43,005 nucleotides of DNA from an uncultured Bacteroidota bacterium. GTDB lineage: Bacteria; Bacteroidota; Bacteroidia; Flavobacteriales; Flavobacteriaceae. The position numbers and the translations under genes were made by a program. Below, piece by piece: positions 8,491-16,685 of this stretch. Positions within the stretch are counted from its first letter, which is position 1; each line of letters starts with the position of its first letter. Under the pieces are notes generated by a model. It had not been told where the DNA came from. It saw only the letters and a list, made by a program, of their open reading frames with translations, and did not search any database. The DNA is taken from positions 1 to 43,005 of the forward strand of contig CAIOTL010000248.1 of the NCBI GenBank assembly GCA_903861155.1, given 5' to 3'.

Positions 8491-9323
8491 CAGAATTGAT
8501 TGATTTTATTAAACAAAGTAACACATTCCATTGCTTCTTTAACATCGTGAACACGAAGAATTTTTGCGCCTTTAGTCAATGCAATAGTATTTAAAACCGA
8601 GGTTCCGTTCAAAGATTCTTCTGGCGTGCATTTGAACACATTATAAATCATTGATTTTCTGGAAACACCAATAAGTAAAGGCAATTCAAGAATATCAAAC
8701 AATTCAAATTTTTGTAAAACCTCATAATTTTGATCTAATGTTTTGGCAAAACCAAAACCAGGGTCAATAATCAAATCGTTGATGCCAAAACTTCTCACCG
8801 TAGCAACTTTTCCTGAAAAATAGAAAAGTATTTCCTTGACGATGTTTTCATAATTGGTCATTTTTTGCATCGTTTCTGGTGTACCTCGTTTGTGCATCAT
8901 AATGTAGGGAACATCATATTTGGCAACCGTTTCCATCATTTTATCATCAATACTTCCCGATGAAATATCATTAATAATTGCCGCACCATTTTCTATACAA
9001 ATTCGTGCAACCTCACTTCTAAAAGTATCGATTGAAATCAGCATTTTTGGAAAATGCTTCTGAATTAATTCAACTACAGGAATAATTCTAAGCAATTCTT
9101 CTTTTTCAGAAACATACTCTGCTTTGGGTTTGCTAGAATAACCTCCAATATCAATGAAAGTTGCTCCTTCTGATATCATTTTTCTTACTTGTGACAGAAT
9201 TTCAACTTCGCATTTAAACTTTCCACCATCGTAAAATGAATTTGGCGTCACGTTCAAAATCCCCATTACTTTGGGGGTAGATAAATCGATAAGTTGCCCT
9301 TTACAGTTTATTGTCATTTTCAA
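8490..9323 (-). CDS. folP: Dihydropteroate synthase
   Basis: FolP condenses p-aminobenzoate with dihydropterin pyrophosphate to give dihydropteroate in folate synthesis, and it is the sulfonamide target. The 277-residue TIM barrel shows the signature MGILNVTPNSFYDGG near the N-terminus, then DIGGYSSKP, DPGFGFAKT and GVSRKSMI, and ends with an RVHDV segment. All typical substrate-binding loops appear intact. It is divergent from the DUF1599 gene and shares a one-base overlap with the lipoprotein that follows. Confidence 0.95.
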   Translation of the reverse strand: MKMTINCKGQLIDLSTPKVMGILNVTPNSFYDGGKFKCEVEILSQVRKMISEGATFIDIGGYSSKPKAEYVSEKEELLRIIPVVELIQKHFPKMLISIDTFRSEVARICIENGAAIINDISSGSIDDKMMETVAKYDVPYIMMHKRGTPETMQKMTNYENIVKEILFYFSGKVATVRSFGINDLIIDPGFGFAKTLDQNYEVLQKFELFDILELPLLIGVSRKSMIYNVFKCTPEESLNGTSVLNTIALTKGAKILRVHDVKEAMECVTLFNKINQF

Positions 9324-9368
9324 ATCAAAAATCGTTAAACATCATTCTTCAATCAAAATAATTATCCT

Positions 9369-9376
9369 TATTTTTG
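9369..9376 (+). promoter_or_regulatory. TAnnTTTG promoter element for the DUF1599-tpiA run
   Basis: TATTTTTG matches the Bacteroidota -7 consensus and lies 20 bases before the DUF1599 ATG, in the divergent spacer with folP. It could drive the whole DUF1599-DoxX-TlpA-tpiA run. Confidence 0.5.
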
Positions 9377-9396
9377 TGACAAATATACATCAATAA

Positions 9397-9936
9397 ATGA
9401 ACATAACTTCACAAGAATATGATAAGGTAATTGCGAATTGTCGTTTCCTTTTCATTAATAAAATGAACGATTACGGTAGTGCATGGCGCATTTTACGATT
9501 GCCTTCCTTGACTGATCAAATCTATATCAAAGCCCAAAGGATACGAAGTTTACAGGAAAACGAAGTTCGAAAAATAGACGAAGACGAAACTGGTGAATTC
9601 ATCGGAATCATCAATTATTCGATTATGGCTCTGATTCAATTAGAACTTGGTGTTGTCGATCAACCGGATTTAAATGTGGTGAAAGCAACCGAATTATACG
9701 ATTCAAAAGTCAAACTTACCAAGGAATTAATGGAAAATAAAAACCATGATTATGGTGAAGCTTGGCGCGAAATGAGAGTGAGTTCTTTGACAGATTTAAT
9801 TTTGCAAAAATTGCTTCGTGTCAAGCAAATCGAAGATAATAAAGGAAAAACATTGGTTTCTGAAGGCATCGATGCAAATTATCAAGATATGATTAATTAT
9901 GCTGTTTTTGCATTGATTTTAATGAAGAAATTTTAA
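9397..9936 (+). CDS. DUF1599 domain protein with an internal duplication
   Basis: This 179-residue protein has two copies of the same roughly 80-residue unit. The first contains NDYGSAWRILRLPSLTDQI and the second HDYGEAWREMRVSSLTDLI, each followed by a basic R-rich helix and a DxINYxxxAL helix. This matches DUF1599, a Bacteroidota family of unknown function often annotated as a putative nucleotide modification-associated protein. The helical, acidic layout recalls all-alpha nucleotide-binding folds, but that is inference. It heads the run toward tpiA, with a 16-base gap to the DoxX gene. Confidence 0.85.
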   Translation: MNITSQEYDKVIANCRFLFINKMNDYGSAWRILRLPSLTDQIYIKAQRIRSLQENEVRKIDEDETGEFIGIINYSIMALIQLELGVVDQPDLNVVKATELYDSKVKLTKELMENKNHDYGEAWREMRVSSLTDLILQKLLRVKQIEDNKGKTLVSEGIDANYQDMINYAVFALILMKKF

Positions 9937-9952
9937 TTCAAATATTTTAAAA

Positions 9953-11065
9953 ATGAAAAACTTCATCACACAATTCTCCAGACTATTCGTCGGGATTTTA
10001 TTTATCATTTCGGGTTTAATAAAACTGAATGATCCTTTAGGTTTCTCTTATAAACTGGAAGAATATTTCAGTGAACCTGTTTTTAACATACCTTTTTTCG
10101 TGCAATTTTCATTAGCAATTGCCTTGTTTTTGGTAATTTTAGAAGTGTTTTTGGGAGTTATGTTGCTCATTGGTTACAAATCAAAATTCACGATTTGGAG
10201 TTTGTTGATTTTAGTTGTTCTTTTTGCATTTCTTACTTTTTACTCGGCTTATTTTGATGTGGTAAAAGACTGCGGATGCTTTGGTGATGCCTTGCATTTA
10301 ACTCCTTGGCAATCCTTTTCGAAGGATATCGTATTGTTATTTTTCATTCTGATTTTGTTTTACAATAAAAATTTGATAAAACCTTTGTTTTCGTATACTA
10401 TTCAAAATTTTCTAGCTTTTGCAATCATTTTTTTATGTGCTTTTATGGGCTATTGGGTTTTAAATCATTTGCCAATAATCGATTTTAGACCCTATAAAGT
10501 TGGCACAAATATAAAAACGGCAATGAAAATACCGGATAATGCTCCAAAAAGTGTTGTCGAAATGGTATTTATCTATAACGTAAATGGTGTAAATAAAGAA
10601 TTTAAAGAAAAAGATTTGATGTCGCTTCCTGCTGGAGCCAAGTTTGTTGATAGAAAAGACAAGGTAATTGTTCAAGGTTACCTTCCTCCTATTCACGATT
10701 TTAGTTTGGAATTAAACGGTAACAATATTACCCAACAGCTTTTATATAAAGAAAAATCAATTTGGATTGTAGCTTATGATTTAGAAAAAGCAAATACAGA
10801 CGCCTTGCAAAAATTAAACAAATTAGATAAAGATGCTACTGCAAAAGGATATTATGTTGCCCTACTAACTGGTTCGTCAAGTGATGTTATTGCTAGCTTC
10901 AAAAAGAAATACGGTTTCAATTTTGATGTCCTTTTTTGTGATGCAACACCTTTAAAAACAATCGAAAGAGCCAATCCAAGTTTTGTTCTTTTGCATTATG
11001 GAACTATAATTCAAAAGGTTCATTATAATGATATTGACAAATTGAATCTGAATCCTAAATATTAA
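9953..11065 (+). CDS. BT_3928-type DoxX family membrane protein
   Basis: The N-terminal half (about residues 1-170) holds four or five membrane segments of the DoxX/MauE type, with DCGCFGDAL between the third and fourth segments. Those paired cysteines suggest a redox role. The C-terminal half is soluble and looks thioredoxin-like in layout, but has no CxxC. Length (370) and features fit the BT_3928 family. It is followed after 26 bases by a TlpA-like lipoprotein, which supports a shared envelope redox function. The exact reaction is unknown. Confidence 0.82.
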   Translation: MKNFITQFSRLFVGILFIISGLIKLNDPLGFSYKLEEYFSEPVFNIPFFVQFSLAIALFLVILEVFLGVMLLIGYKSKFTIWSLLILVVLFAFLTFYSAYFDVVKDCGCFGDALHLTPWQSFSKDIVLLFFILILFYNKNLIKPLFSYTIQNFLAFAIIFLCAFMGYWVLNHLPIIDFRPYKVGTNIKTAMKIPDNAPKSVVEMVFIYNVNGVNKEFKEKDLMSLPAGAKFVDRKDKVIVQGYLPPIHDFSLELNGNNITQQLLYKEKSIWIVAYDLEKANTDALQKLNKLDKDATAKGYYVALLTGSSSDVIASFKKKYGFNFDVLFCDATPLKTIERANPSFVLLHYGTIIQKVHYNDIDKLNLNPKY

Positions 11066-11091
11066 AATGTAACTTTACCAAAATTTTTAAA

Positions 11092-11589
11092 ATGAAAAAA
11101 ATACTTGTTTTGCTTGTTGCTATCGTCAGTTTTTCTTGCTCTCACGCACAAAAAAAATCATTTTCGAAAGAAGCTTTGTCTGAAAAATTATTAGCAATCG
11201 ATGGAAGCCAAGTTGCTTTTCAAGACATTCTTGCTAAATACAAAGGGAAAACACTTGTTATCGAAGTTTGGGCTTTGTGGTGCAGTGATTGTGTAAAGGC
11301 AATGCCAAAAATAAAAGAATTACAAGCCAATAATCCAGATGTAGCTTACGTATTTATTTCGATGGACAAAACTCCAGAAAACTGGAAAATTGGAATCGAA
11401 AAACATGAACTTAAAGGAGATCATTTTATGGCCAACGACCAAATGAAAGGCGTTTTCGGGAAAGCTATTGATTTAGATTGGATTCCAAGATACATCATCA
11501 TTGACAAAACGGGGAAAATCGTACTTTACAGAGCTATTGAAACCGATTTTGAAAAGATTAATGCCACTTTAAAAAAAGTAACCAAATAG
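11092..11589 (+). CDS. TlpA-like thioredoxin-fold lipoprotein
   Basis: This 165-residue protein has a lipoprotein signal (IVSFSCSHAQ, lipid cysteine C16) and a thioredoxin fold with WCSDC, cysteines C64 and C67, after the strand TLVIEVWAL. A cis-proline-like WIPRYIIID segment lies near residue 140. It would act as an envelope thiol-disulfide reductase of the TlpA/ResA group. It sits directly after the DoxX protein with its own paired cysteines, so electrons might pass between the two; that link is inference. Confidence 0.85.
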   Translation: MKKILVLLVAIVSFSCSHAQKKSFSKEALSEKLLAIDGSQVAFQDILAKYKGKTLVIEVWALWCSDCVKAMPKIKELQANNPDVAYVFISMDKTPENWKIGIEKHELKGDHFMANDQMKGVFGKAIDLDWIPRYIIIDKTGKIVLYRAIETDFEKINATLKKVTK

Positions 11590-11629
11590 AAATTAAAAAT
11601 AGAATTATCAAATTACAAACACAACTAAA

Positions 11630-12382
11630 ATGAGAAAAAAGATTGTAGCAGGAAACTGGAAAATGCACAAAAATGCAGAACAAACAAAAGATTTATTGAA
11701 CGAATTAATAGCACTAGTTCCAACCGAAAGTGACACACATGTAATTGTAGCACCAACTTTTGTTAACTTGGATTCTGCTGCAGCTCACTTAGAATTTACC
11801 AATATTAATGTGGCTGCACAAAATATGCACCAAGCAGAAAGTGGAGCATATACTGGCGAAATTTCGGCAGATATGCTAAAAAGCATTGGTGTAAACACTG
11901 TAATTCTTGGTCACTCAGAACGCAGAGCTATTTTTCACGAAACTGATGCTTTGATTGCCAATAAAGTAGATACTGCTTTGAAACATGACATGACAGTTAT
12001 TTTTTGTTTTGGAGAAGAATTGAAAGATCGTCAATCTAAAAATCATTTTAATATTGTTGAAAACCAATTAAGAGATGGCTTATTTCATATCGAAGCTAAG
12101 AACTGGGAAAATATTGTTTTGGCCTATGAGCCAGTTTGGGCAATTGGAACAGGAGAAACTGCTAGTCCAGAACAAGCTCAGGAAATGCATGAATTCATAA
12201 GAGAAACAGTTCGCAAAGCCTTTGGAAGCGACGTTGCCGAAGATGTTTCTATCCTTTACGGTGGAAGCGTAAAACCAGACAATGCCAAAGAAATTTTCTC
12301 AAAACCAGATGTTGACGGCGGTCTTATTGGTGGAGCAGCTTTAAAAGCAGAAGATTTTGTGGCAATTATCAAAGCTATTTAA
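11630..12382 (+). CDS. tpiA: Triosephosphate isomerase
   Basis: TpiA interconverts dihydroxyacetone phosphate and glyceraldehyde 3-phosphate in glycolysis and gluconeogenesis. The 250-residue barrel shows AGNWKMHK with the substrate lysine K11, the catalytic histidine in LGHSERR, the catalytic glutamate in AYEPVWAIGTG, and the phosphate-binding YGGSVKPDN and GGLIGGAAL loops. All are intact. It is the last gene of the DUF1599-DoxX-TlpA run and ends at a strong terminator. Confidence 0.97.
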   Translation: MRKKIVAGNWKMHKNAEQTKDLLNELIALVPTESDTHVIVAPTFVNLDSAAAHLEFTNINVAAQNMHQAESGAYTGEISADMLKSIGVNTVILGHSERRAIFHETDALIANKVDTALKHDMTVIFCFGEELKDRQSKNHFNIVENQLRDGLFHIEAKNWENIVLAYEPVWAIGTGETASPEQAQEMHEFIRETVRKAFGSDVAEDVSILYGGSVKPDNAKEIFSKPDVDGGLIGGAALKAEDFVAIIKAI

Positions 12383-12404
12383 GCAAAATTAAATATTTAT
12401 ATTC

Positions 12405-12439
12405 AATCCCCAATTATGAAAATAGTTGGGGATTTTTTT
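12405..12439 (+). terminator. Rho-independent terminator after tpiA
   Basis: AATCCCCAA pairs with TTGGGGATT across a 12-base loop and runs into a T-tract. It lies about 20 bases after the tpiA stop. Confidence 0.88.
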
Positions 12440-12465
12440 ATACCAAATTCTAATTTAGAATTACG

Positions 12466-12473
12466 TAAATTTG
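12466..12473 (+). promoter_or_regulatory. TAnnTTTG promoter element before the PLD-like gene
   Basis: TAAATTTG matches the -7 consensus. It overlaps the TTG start used by the ORF track for the next gene, so transcription would begin inside that extension. This supports the ATG at 12516. Confidence 0.45.
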
Positions 12474-12515
12474 AGTAAACCCAATTATCTAAAAAGAGTT
12501 ATACCAAATATAGCA

Positions 12516-13679
12516 ATGCTAGTACAAAAAAATACGAATTCTAACCCCAAAACTATAACGCTTGTTCATAGCGGTGAAGATTATTTTTCTCGTTTGGAAC
12601 AAATCATCTTGAAATCTAAATCTGAGATTCATATCCAAACTTATATTTTTGAAAATGATGTCATTGGAAAAAAAATAATTGAAGCCTTAAAAAAAGCTGC
12701 TGCCCGAAATGTCAAAATCTATATTCTTATTGATGGTTTTGGTTCGTTTTCATTTCCTAGAAAACTAATGAACGAACTCGAACATAACGGAATAAATATT
12801 CGATTCTTCTCTCCTATATTTTCGGCAAATAGTATTTATCTTGGAAGAAGATTGCATCACAAAATAGTCGTTGTTGACTCAGAAATCGCATTAATTGGCG
12901 GAATCAATATTGCCGATAAATATCGAGGAACAGCAATAGCTGCACCTTGGCTTGATTATGCTGTTCAATTAAATGATGAGAAGATTGGAACATCGCTTTC
13001 TAAAATTTGTTTGGCAATTTATTATAGAAAGCAACGCATCAGCAGGAAAAAAATCATATCTGTTTTTCAAGGTTTTGAAGAAGTAACCGTGAACATCCTA
13101 CAAAATGATTGGCTGAAAAGAAAAATTGAAATAAGAAATGCTTATATAAAATCATTCCTCAATGCAAAGGAAGAAATAGTAATCGTTGGAAGCTATTTTC
13201 TTCCCGGCAGAAGATTGATTACAGCATTGAAAAAAGCATCTAAAAATGATGTAAAAATCAAATTAATTCTTTCGGGTATTTCAGATTTGCCAATGGCAAG
13301 ACGAGCTAGTTGCTATTTATACTCCAAACTTTTGCGTTATACTATCGAATTGTACGAATGGGAAAATTCTGTTTTGCACGGAAAAGCTGCTGTGGTCGAC
13401 AATAAATGGACAACTATTGGTTCATTCAATCTAAATAATTTGAGTTCGTTTGCCAGCATCGAAATGAACGTAGAAATTAATTTTGTCGAATTTTCAAAAG
13501 AATATCGCTTAGAGCTTAACTCTATAATGGAGCAATGCAAAAGAATAACCGTCGAATCGCACCAATTAACGGATGATTTAAGGTCAAAACTTATTAATTG
13601 GGTTTCATACCGAATTACAAGATTAATAGAAATTATCATTACTTATTTGCCACACAAACGATTTAGAAAGTTTTATTGA
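12516..13679 (+). CDS. Phospholipase D / cardiolipin synthase-like protein
   Basis: Two HKD motifs mark the phospholipase D superfamily: HHKIVVVD at about residues 114-121 and HGKAAVVD at about 288-295, each followed by a GG/GS-x-N segment. The layout resembles bacterial cardiolipin synthases, which join phosphatidylglycerol molecules. However, the N-terminal membrane anchors usual for ClsA are missing, so it is closer to ClsB-like enzymes. I moved the start from the TTG at 12471 to ATG 12516, because a TAnnTTTG element overlaps the TTG. The length from there is 387 residues. The exact lipid substrate is inferred. Confidence 0.82.
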   Translation: MLVQKNTNSNPKTITLVHSGEDYFSRLEQIILKSKSEIHIQTYIFENDVIGKKIIEALKKAAARNVKIYILIDGFGSFSFPRKLMNELEHNGINIRFFSPIFSANSIYLGRRLHHKIVVVDSEIALIGGINIADKYRGTAIAAPWLDYAVQLNDEKIGTSLSKICLAIYYRKQRISRKKIISVFQGFEEVTVNILQNDWLKRKIEIRNAYIKSFLNAKEEIVIVGSYFLPGRRLITALKKASKNDVKIKLILSGISDLPMARRASCYLYSKLLRYTIELYEWENSVLHGKAAVVDNKWTTIGSFNLNNLSSFASIEMNVEINFVEFSKEYRLELNSIMEQCKRITVESHQLTDDLRSKLINWVSYRITRLIEIIITYLPHKRFRKFY

Positions 13680-13752
13680 TAACTAAACACTATTGATTAT
13701 TCCTGTTATTTTGATTAAAAAATCACTATATTTATAGTAGAATTAAGTTATC

Positions 13753-13785
13753 AATTTCAGTCACTTAAACTCTAAATCTGAAATT
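13753..13785. other. Inverted repeat upstream of the DnaJ-like gene
   Basis: AATTTCAG and CTGAAATT form an 8-base inverted repeat with a 17-base centre, in the 158-base spacer before the DnaJ gene. It could be a regulator site, but no perfect TAnnTTTG is visible beside it. Weak evidence. Confidence 0.3.
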
Positions 13786-13837
13786 ACTATTTTTTTAATT
13801 CTAAGTTTTTTTTAAACGATTATTAAAATTATTCCAA

Positions 13838-14749
13838 ATGGCATTTATAGACTATTACAAAGTATTGGGAATCGATAAAAGTGCTACAGAAGCCGAGATA
13901 AAAAAAGTGTACCGAAAACTAGCGAGAACTCATCATCCTGACCTCAATCCAAATAATAAGGAAGCCGAAAGAAAATTTAAGGAAGTCAATGAAGCCAACG
14001 AGGTTTTGAGTAATCCAGAAAATCGAAAAAAATACGATCAATATGGTGAAAATTGGAAACATTCCGAAGAATTTGAGAAGTCAAGACAGCAACAGCAATC
14101 TCGAAGAGGCGGTCAACAAGGAGATTTTGGTGGATTTGCTGGTTTTTCTGGCGGCGGCGATTATTCAGATTTTTTTGAATCTATGTTTGGAGGTCGTTCG
14201 GCAAGAGGAAGAACCAGCAATAGGCAATCAAAAGGCGAAGATTTTAATGCTGAGTTACATCTCAACTTGAAGGACGTATACACCACCAATAAACGCGAAT
14301 TGACCATTAACGGGAAAAACATTCGACTCACCATTCCAGCTGGTGTCGAAAATGGCCAAAAAATAAAAATCAGTGGACTTGGTGGAGAAGCCATAAATAG
14401 CGGTGCAAAAGGAGATTTATACATCACCTTTACCATCGAAAACAACACCAAATTTAAAATGGACAAACACAATCTTTATTCAACAGTAGATTTAGATATG
14501 TACACCGCCATATTGGGAGGAGAAATTACTGTAGACACTTTTGATGGCAAAGTAAAACTAAAAGTCATGCCGGGAACACAAAACGGAACGAAAGTAAAAT
14601 TGAAAGGAAAAGGTTTTCCCGTTTACAAAAAAGAGGGGCATTTTGGTGATTTATATATCACTTATCAAATAATAATTCCCACAAATCTTACCGAAAAAGA
14701 AAAAAAATTATTTGTGGAATTGGCCAAGTTGAGAAACGAAAAAAAATAA
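13838..14749 (+). CDS. CbpA-like DnaJ family co-chaperone
   Basis: This 303-residue protein has an N-terminal J domain with the DnaK-activating HPD motif at residues 33-35, then a Gly/Gln/Ser-rich linker (about 85-125), then the two-part DnaJ C-terminal substrate-binding domain. The four-repeat CxxCxGxG zinc finger is absent, which places it with CbpA/class B J proteins rather than true DnaJ. It would stimulate DnaK ATPase and hold unfolded clients. No CbpM-type modulator gene follows. An inverted repeat begins five bases after the stop. Confidence 0.88.
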   Translation: MAFIDYYKVLGIDKSATEAEIKKVYRKLARTHHPDLNPNNKEAERKFKEVNEANEVLSNPENRKKYDQYGENWKHSEEFEKSRQQQQSRRGGQQGDFGGFAGFSGGGDYSDFFESMFGGRSARGRTSNRQSKGEDFNAELHLNLKDVYTTNKRELTINGKNIRLTIPAGVENGQKIKISGLGGEAINSGAKGDLYITFTIENNTKFKMDKHNLYSTVDLDMYTAILGGEITVDTFDGKVKLKVMPGTQNGTKVKLKGKGFPVYKKEGHFGDLYITYQIIIPTNLTEKEKKLFVELAKLRNEKK

Positions 14750-14753
14750 ACCA

Positions 14754-14774
14754 CTATGGACAAGAAGTCCATAG
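14754..14774. repeat. 8-bp perfect inverted repeat after the DnaJ-like gene
   Basis: CTATGGAC and GTCCATAG flank a 5-base loop just after the DnaJ stop. There is no T-run, so it is not a standard terminator. Confidence 0.55.
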
Positions 14775-15095
14775 GTTTGGTTGGCAGACTTAAAGTCTAC
14801 AAGATTGCAATATTTATATTTTACCACAAATTTTCACGAATTAATTTGTAAAAATTTCTGGAATTCGTGGTAAATTTTTTAGAATCTAAAAGAAACATTG
14901 CACTAAAAGTGCATAGTTTTAAACTGAATTTGAGAAAATTAAAATTATCAAAACTAACAATTAATCTAGCAGTAAAGCACTTTACAAACACCTTCTTTTG
15001 TCGCAAAAAAATAGCACTTCGTATTTCATCAGCGAAAACAACGAAAAAAACACGAAAAATAAACACTTAATCTCTGAAAATCAGCAGATTATTCG

Positions 15096-15103
15096 TATAT
15101 TTG
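15096..15103 (+). promoter_or_regulatory. TAnnTTTG promoter element for the mla operon
   Basis: TATATTTG matches the -7 consensus and overlaps the TTG start chosen by the ORF track for mlaE. The ATG at 15140 lies 36 bases downstream and is the better start. Confidence 0.5.
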
Positions 15104-15139
15104 AATACCCATTTCTTTAAAAATTTATCCTTATCTATT

Positions 15140-15922
15140 ATGGATGCTATTTTTAAAATAATCGAAGTTTTCAAGGCATTCATGGTTGAAATTGGAGAGG
15201 TCTCCTACTTTGCCGGTCGTTTTTTTAAGGAGACTTTCAAGCGGCCATTCGAATTCAGAGAATTTCTCAGGCAATGCTTTTATATAGGAAACAGATCCTT
15301 ATTACTAGTTTCCATTACGGGATTCATAATAGGATTAGTTTTTACTTTGCAATCACGCCCCACATTATTAGAGTTTGGTGCCGTTTCCTGGATGCCAAGG
15401 ATGGTTAGCATTGCTATTATCAGGGAAATTGGCCCCATAATTACTGCCCTTATTTGTGCAGGACGAATAGGTTCAGGTATTGGTGCCGAGCTTGGTTCAA
15501 TGCGAGTAACCGAGCAAATCGATGCTATGGAAGTTTCAGGAACGAATCCTTTAAAATATCTAGTAGTCACACGGATTTTGGCTACAACTTTAATGATTCC
15601 AATTTTAGTGATTTTTGGTGATGCTATAGCAATAATTGGATCAGCTATGGTTGAAAACGTAAAAGGAAGCGTCTCTTTTTTATTGTATTTCAATCAGGTT
15701 TTTGATGCTTTGGAATTTGGCGATTTAATTCCGGCGACAATAAAGACGTTCTTTTTTGGCTTTGCCATAGGATTGGTAGGCTGTTATAAAGGTTATAATT
15801 GCAGCAAAGGAACTGCTGGTGTTGGTCTCGCAGCAAATTCTGCGGTAGTTTTTACATCAATGCTTTTATTTATTATAGATTTTGTTGCAGTTTTTGTCAC
15901 TGATATTTTTTATGAATTATGA
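15140..15922 (+). CDS. mlaE: MlaE family ABC lipid transport permease
   Basis: MlaE-type permeases form the membrane part of MCE lipid transporters that move phospholipids between the inner and outer membranes. The 260-residue protein has an amphipathic N-terminal helix and about five membrane segments, with the family core REIGPIITALICAGRIGSGIGAELGSM and EQIDAMEVSGTNP. The ORF-track TTG at 15101 overlaps a promoter element, so I use ATG 15140. The mlaF gene follows after three bases. No periplasmic MlaC or STAS MlaB gene is next to it. Confidence 0.93.
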   Translation: MDAIFKIIEVFKAFMVEIGEVSYFAGRFFKETFKRPFEFREFLRQCFYIGNRSLLLVSITGFIIGLVFTLQSRPTLLEFGAVSWMPRMVSIAIIREIGPIITALICAGRIGSGIGAELGSMRVTEQIDAMEVSGTNPLKYLVVTRILATTLMIPILVIFGDAIAIIGSAMVENVKGSVSFLLYFNQVFDALEFGDLIPATIKTFFFGFAIGLVGCYKGYNCSKGTAGVGLAANSAVVFTSMLLFIIDFVAVFVTDIFYEL

Positions 15923-15925
15923 TTT

Positions 15926-16678
15926 ATGGAAACCTCCAAAAAAAATCTGGAACCTGTTATAGAAATCAAGGACTTAAAAAAAAGTTATGGAAATAATCAT
16001 GTTTTGAACGGCTTTAATATGAATCTTGTCGATGGAGAAAACTTGGTTATCATGGGAAAATCAGGTTCCGGAAAATCAGTGATGATAAAATGTTTGATTG
16101 GTCTTGAAGAACCTGATAGTGGAACTATTATAGTAATGGGGAAAGATATTAGCGAACTCGAACACGATGAATTAGACGAATTAAGAACCGAAGTTGGTTT
16201 CCTTTTCCAAGGAAGTGCTCTTTATGATTCGATGACGGTTCGTGAAAACCTAGAATTTCCTTTGAGACGGCATACCAAAAAGTTTGGAAAAATAAAAGAC
16301 ACCACGCCATTGGTTAAGGAAGCTTTAGAAAACGTTGGTTTAGCACACACGATGTATTTGATGCCGGAAGAACTTTCGGGTGGAATGAAGCGAAGAATTG
16401 CACTTGCAAGAACCTTGATTCTTCAGCCAAGGATAATTCTTTATGACGAACCTACTACAGGATTAGACCCAATAACAGCTAAAGAAATTTTGTTATTAAT
16501 GGCCTCTATCCAAAAAAAATACAATACCTCATCCATAATCATCACGCATGACGTGGATTGTGCAAGATCGATTTCGAACAGGATGATTTTAATAGTTGAT
16601 GGCAAAAATTATGTCGAAGGTTCTTTTGAAGAATTATCGACATCGACAGACCCCAAAGTTCAAGCATTCTTTAAATAA
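15926..16678 (+). CDS. mlaF: MlaF family ABC transporter ATPase
   Basis: This 250-residue ATPase drives the MlaE permease. Walker A is GKSGSGKS at residues 44-51, the ABC signature is LSGGMKRR, Walker B is IILYDEPTTGLDP and the switch histidine is in IITHD. The GMKRR variant of the signature is typical of MlaF-like ATPases. It starts three bases after mlaE stops and is followed by the MCE gene after seven bases, so the three form one operon. Confidence 0.94.
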   Translation: METSKKNLEPVIEIKDLKKSYGNNHVLNGFNMNLVDGENLVIMGKSGSGKSVMIKCLIGLEEPDSGTIIVMGKDISELEHDELDELRTEVGFLFQGSALYDSMTVRENLEFPLRRHTKKFGKIKDTTPLVKEALENVGLAHTMYLMPEELSGGMKRRIALARTLILQPRIILYDEPTTGLDPITAKEILLLMASIQKKYNTSSIIITHDVDCARSISNRMILIVDGKNYVEGSFEELSTSTDPKVQAFFK

Positions 16679-16685
16679 TATAAAA

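Larger units (their letters stand above)
14750..15139. other. Non-coding stretch rich in small inverted repeats
   Basis: These 390 bases hold no convincing gene; the two ORF-track entries here are low-complexity. There are several short inverted repeats: CTATGGAC/GTCCATAG (14754-14774), AGACTT/AAGTCT (14786-14798), and TTTACCAC/GTGGTAAA (14820-14874) around CACGAATT-type words. The right end carries CACGAAAAA-type words and the mlaE promoter element. It looks like an accumulation of intergenic repeat fragments. Confidence 0.6.

Noticed and set aside
14754-14774. Rho-independent terminator for the DnaJ-like gene
   Set aside because: The hairpin is good but no T-run follows, so I list it only as a repeat.
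14867-15070. ORFs on both strands in the spacer before mlaE
   Set aside because: They are low-complexity, lysine- or phenylalanine-rich, and overlap repeat words and the mlaE promoter region. I treat the stretch as non-coding.
16596-16685. Upstream extension of the MCE gene
   Set aside because: It lies inside mlaF and has no signal-anchor features. ATG 16686 gives a normal MlaD start.
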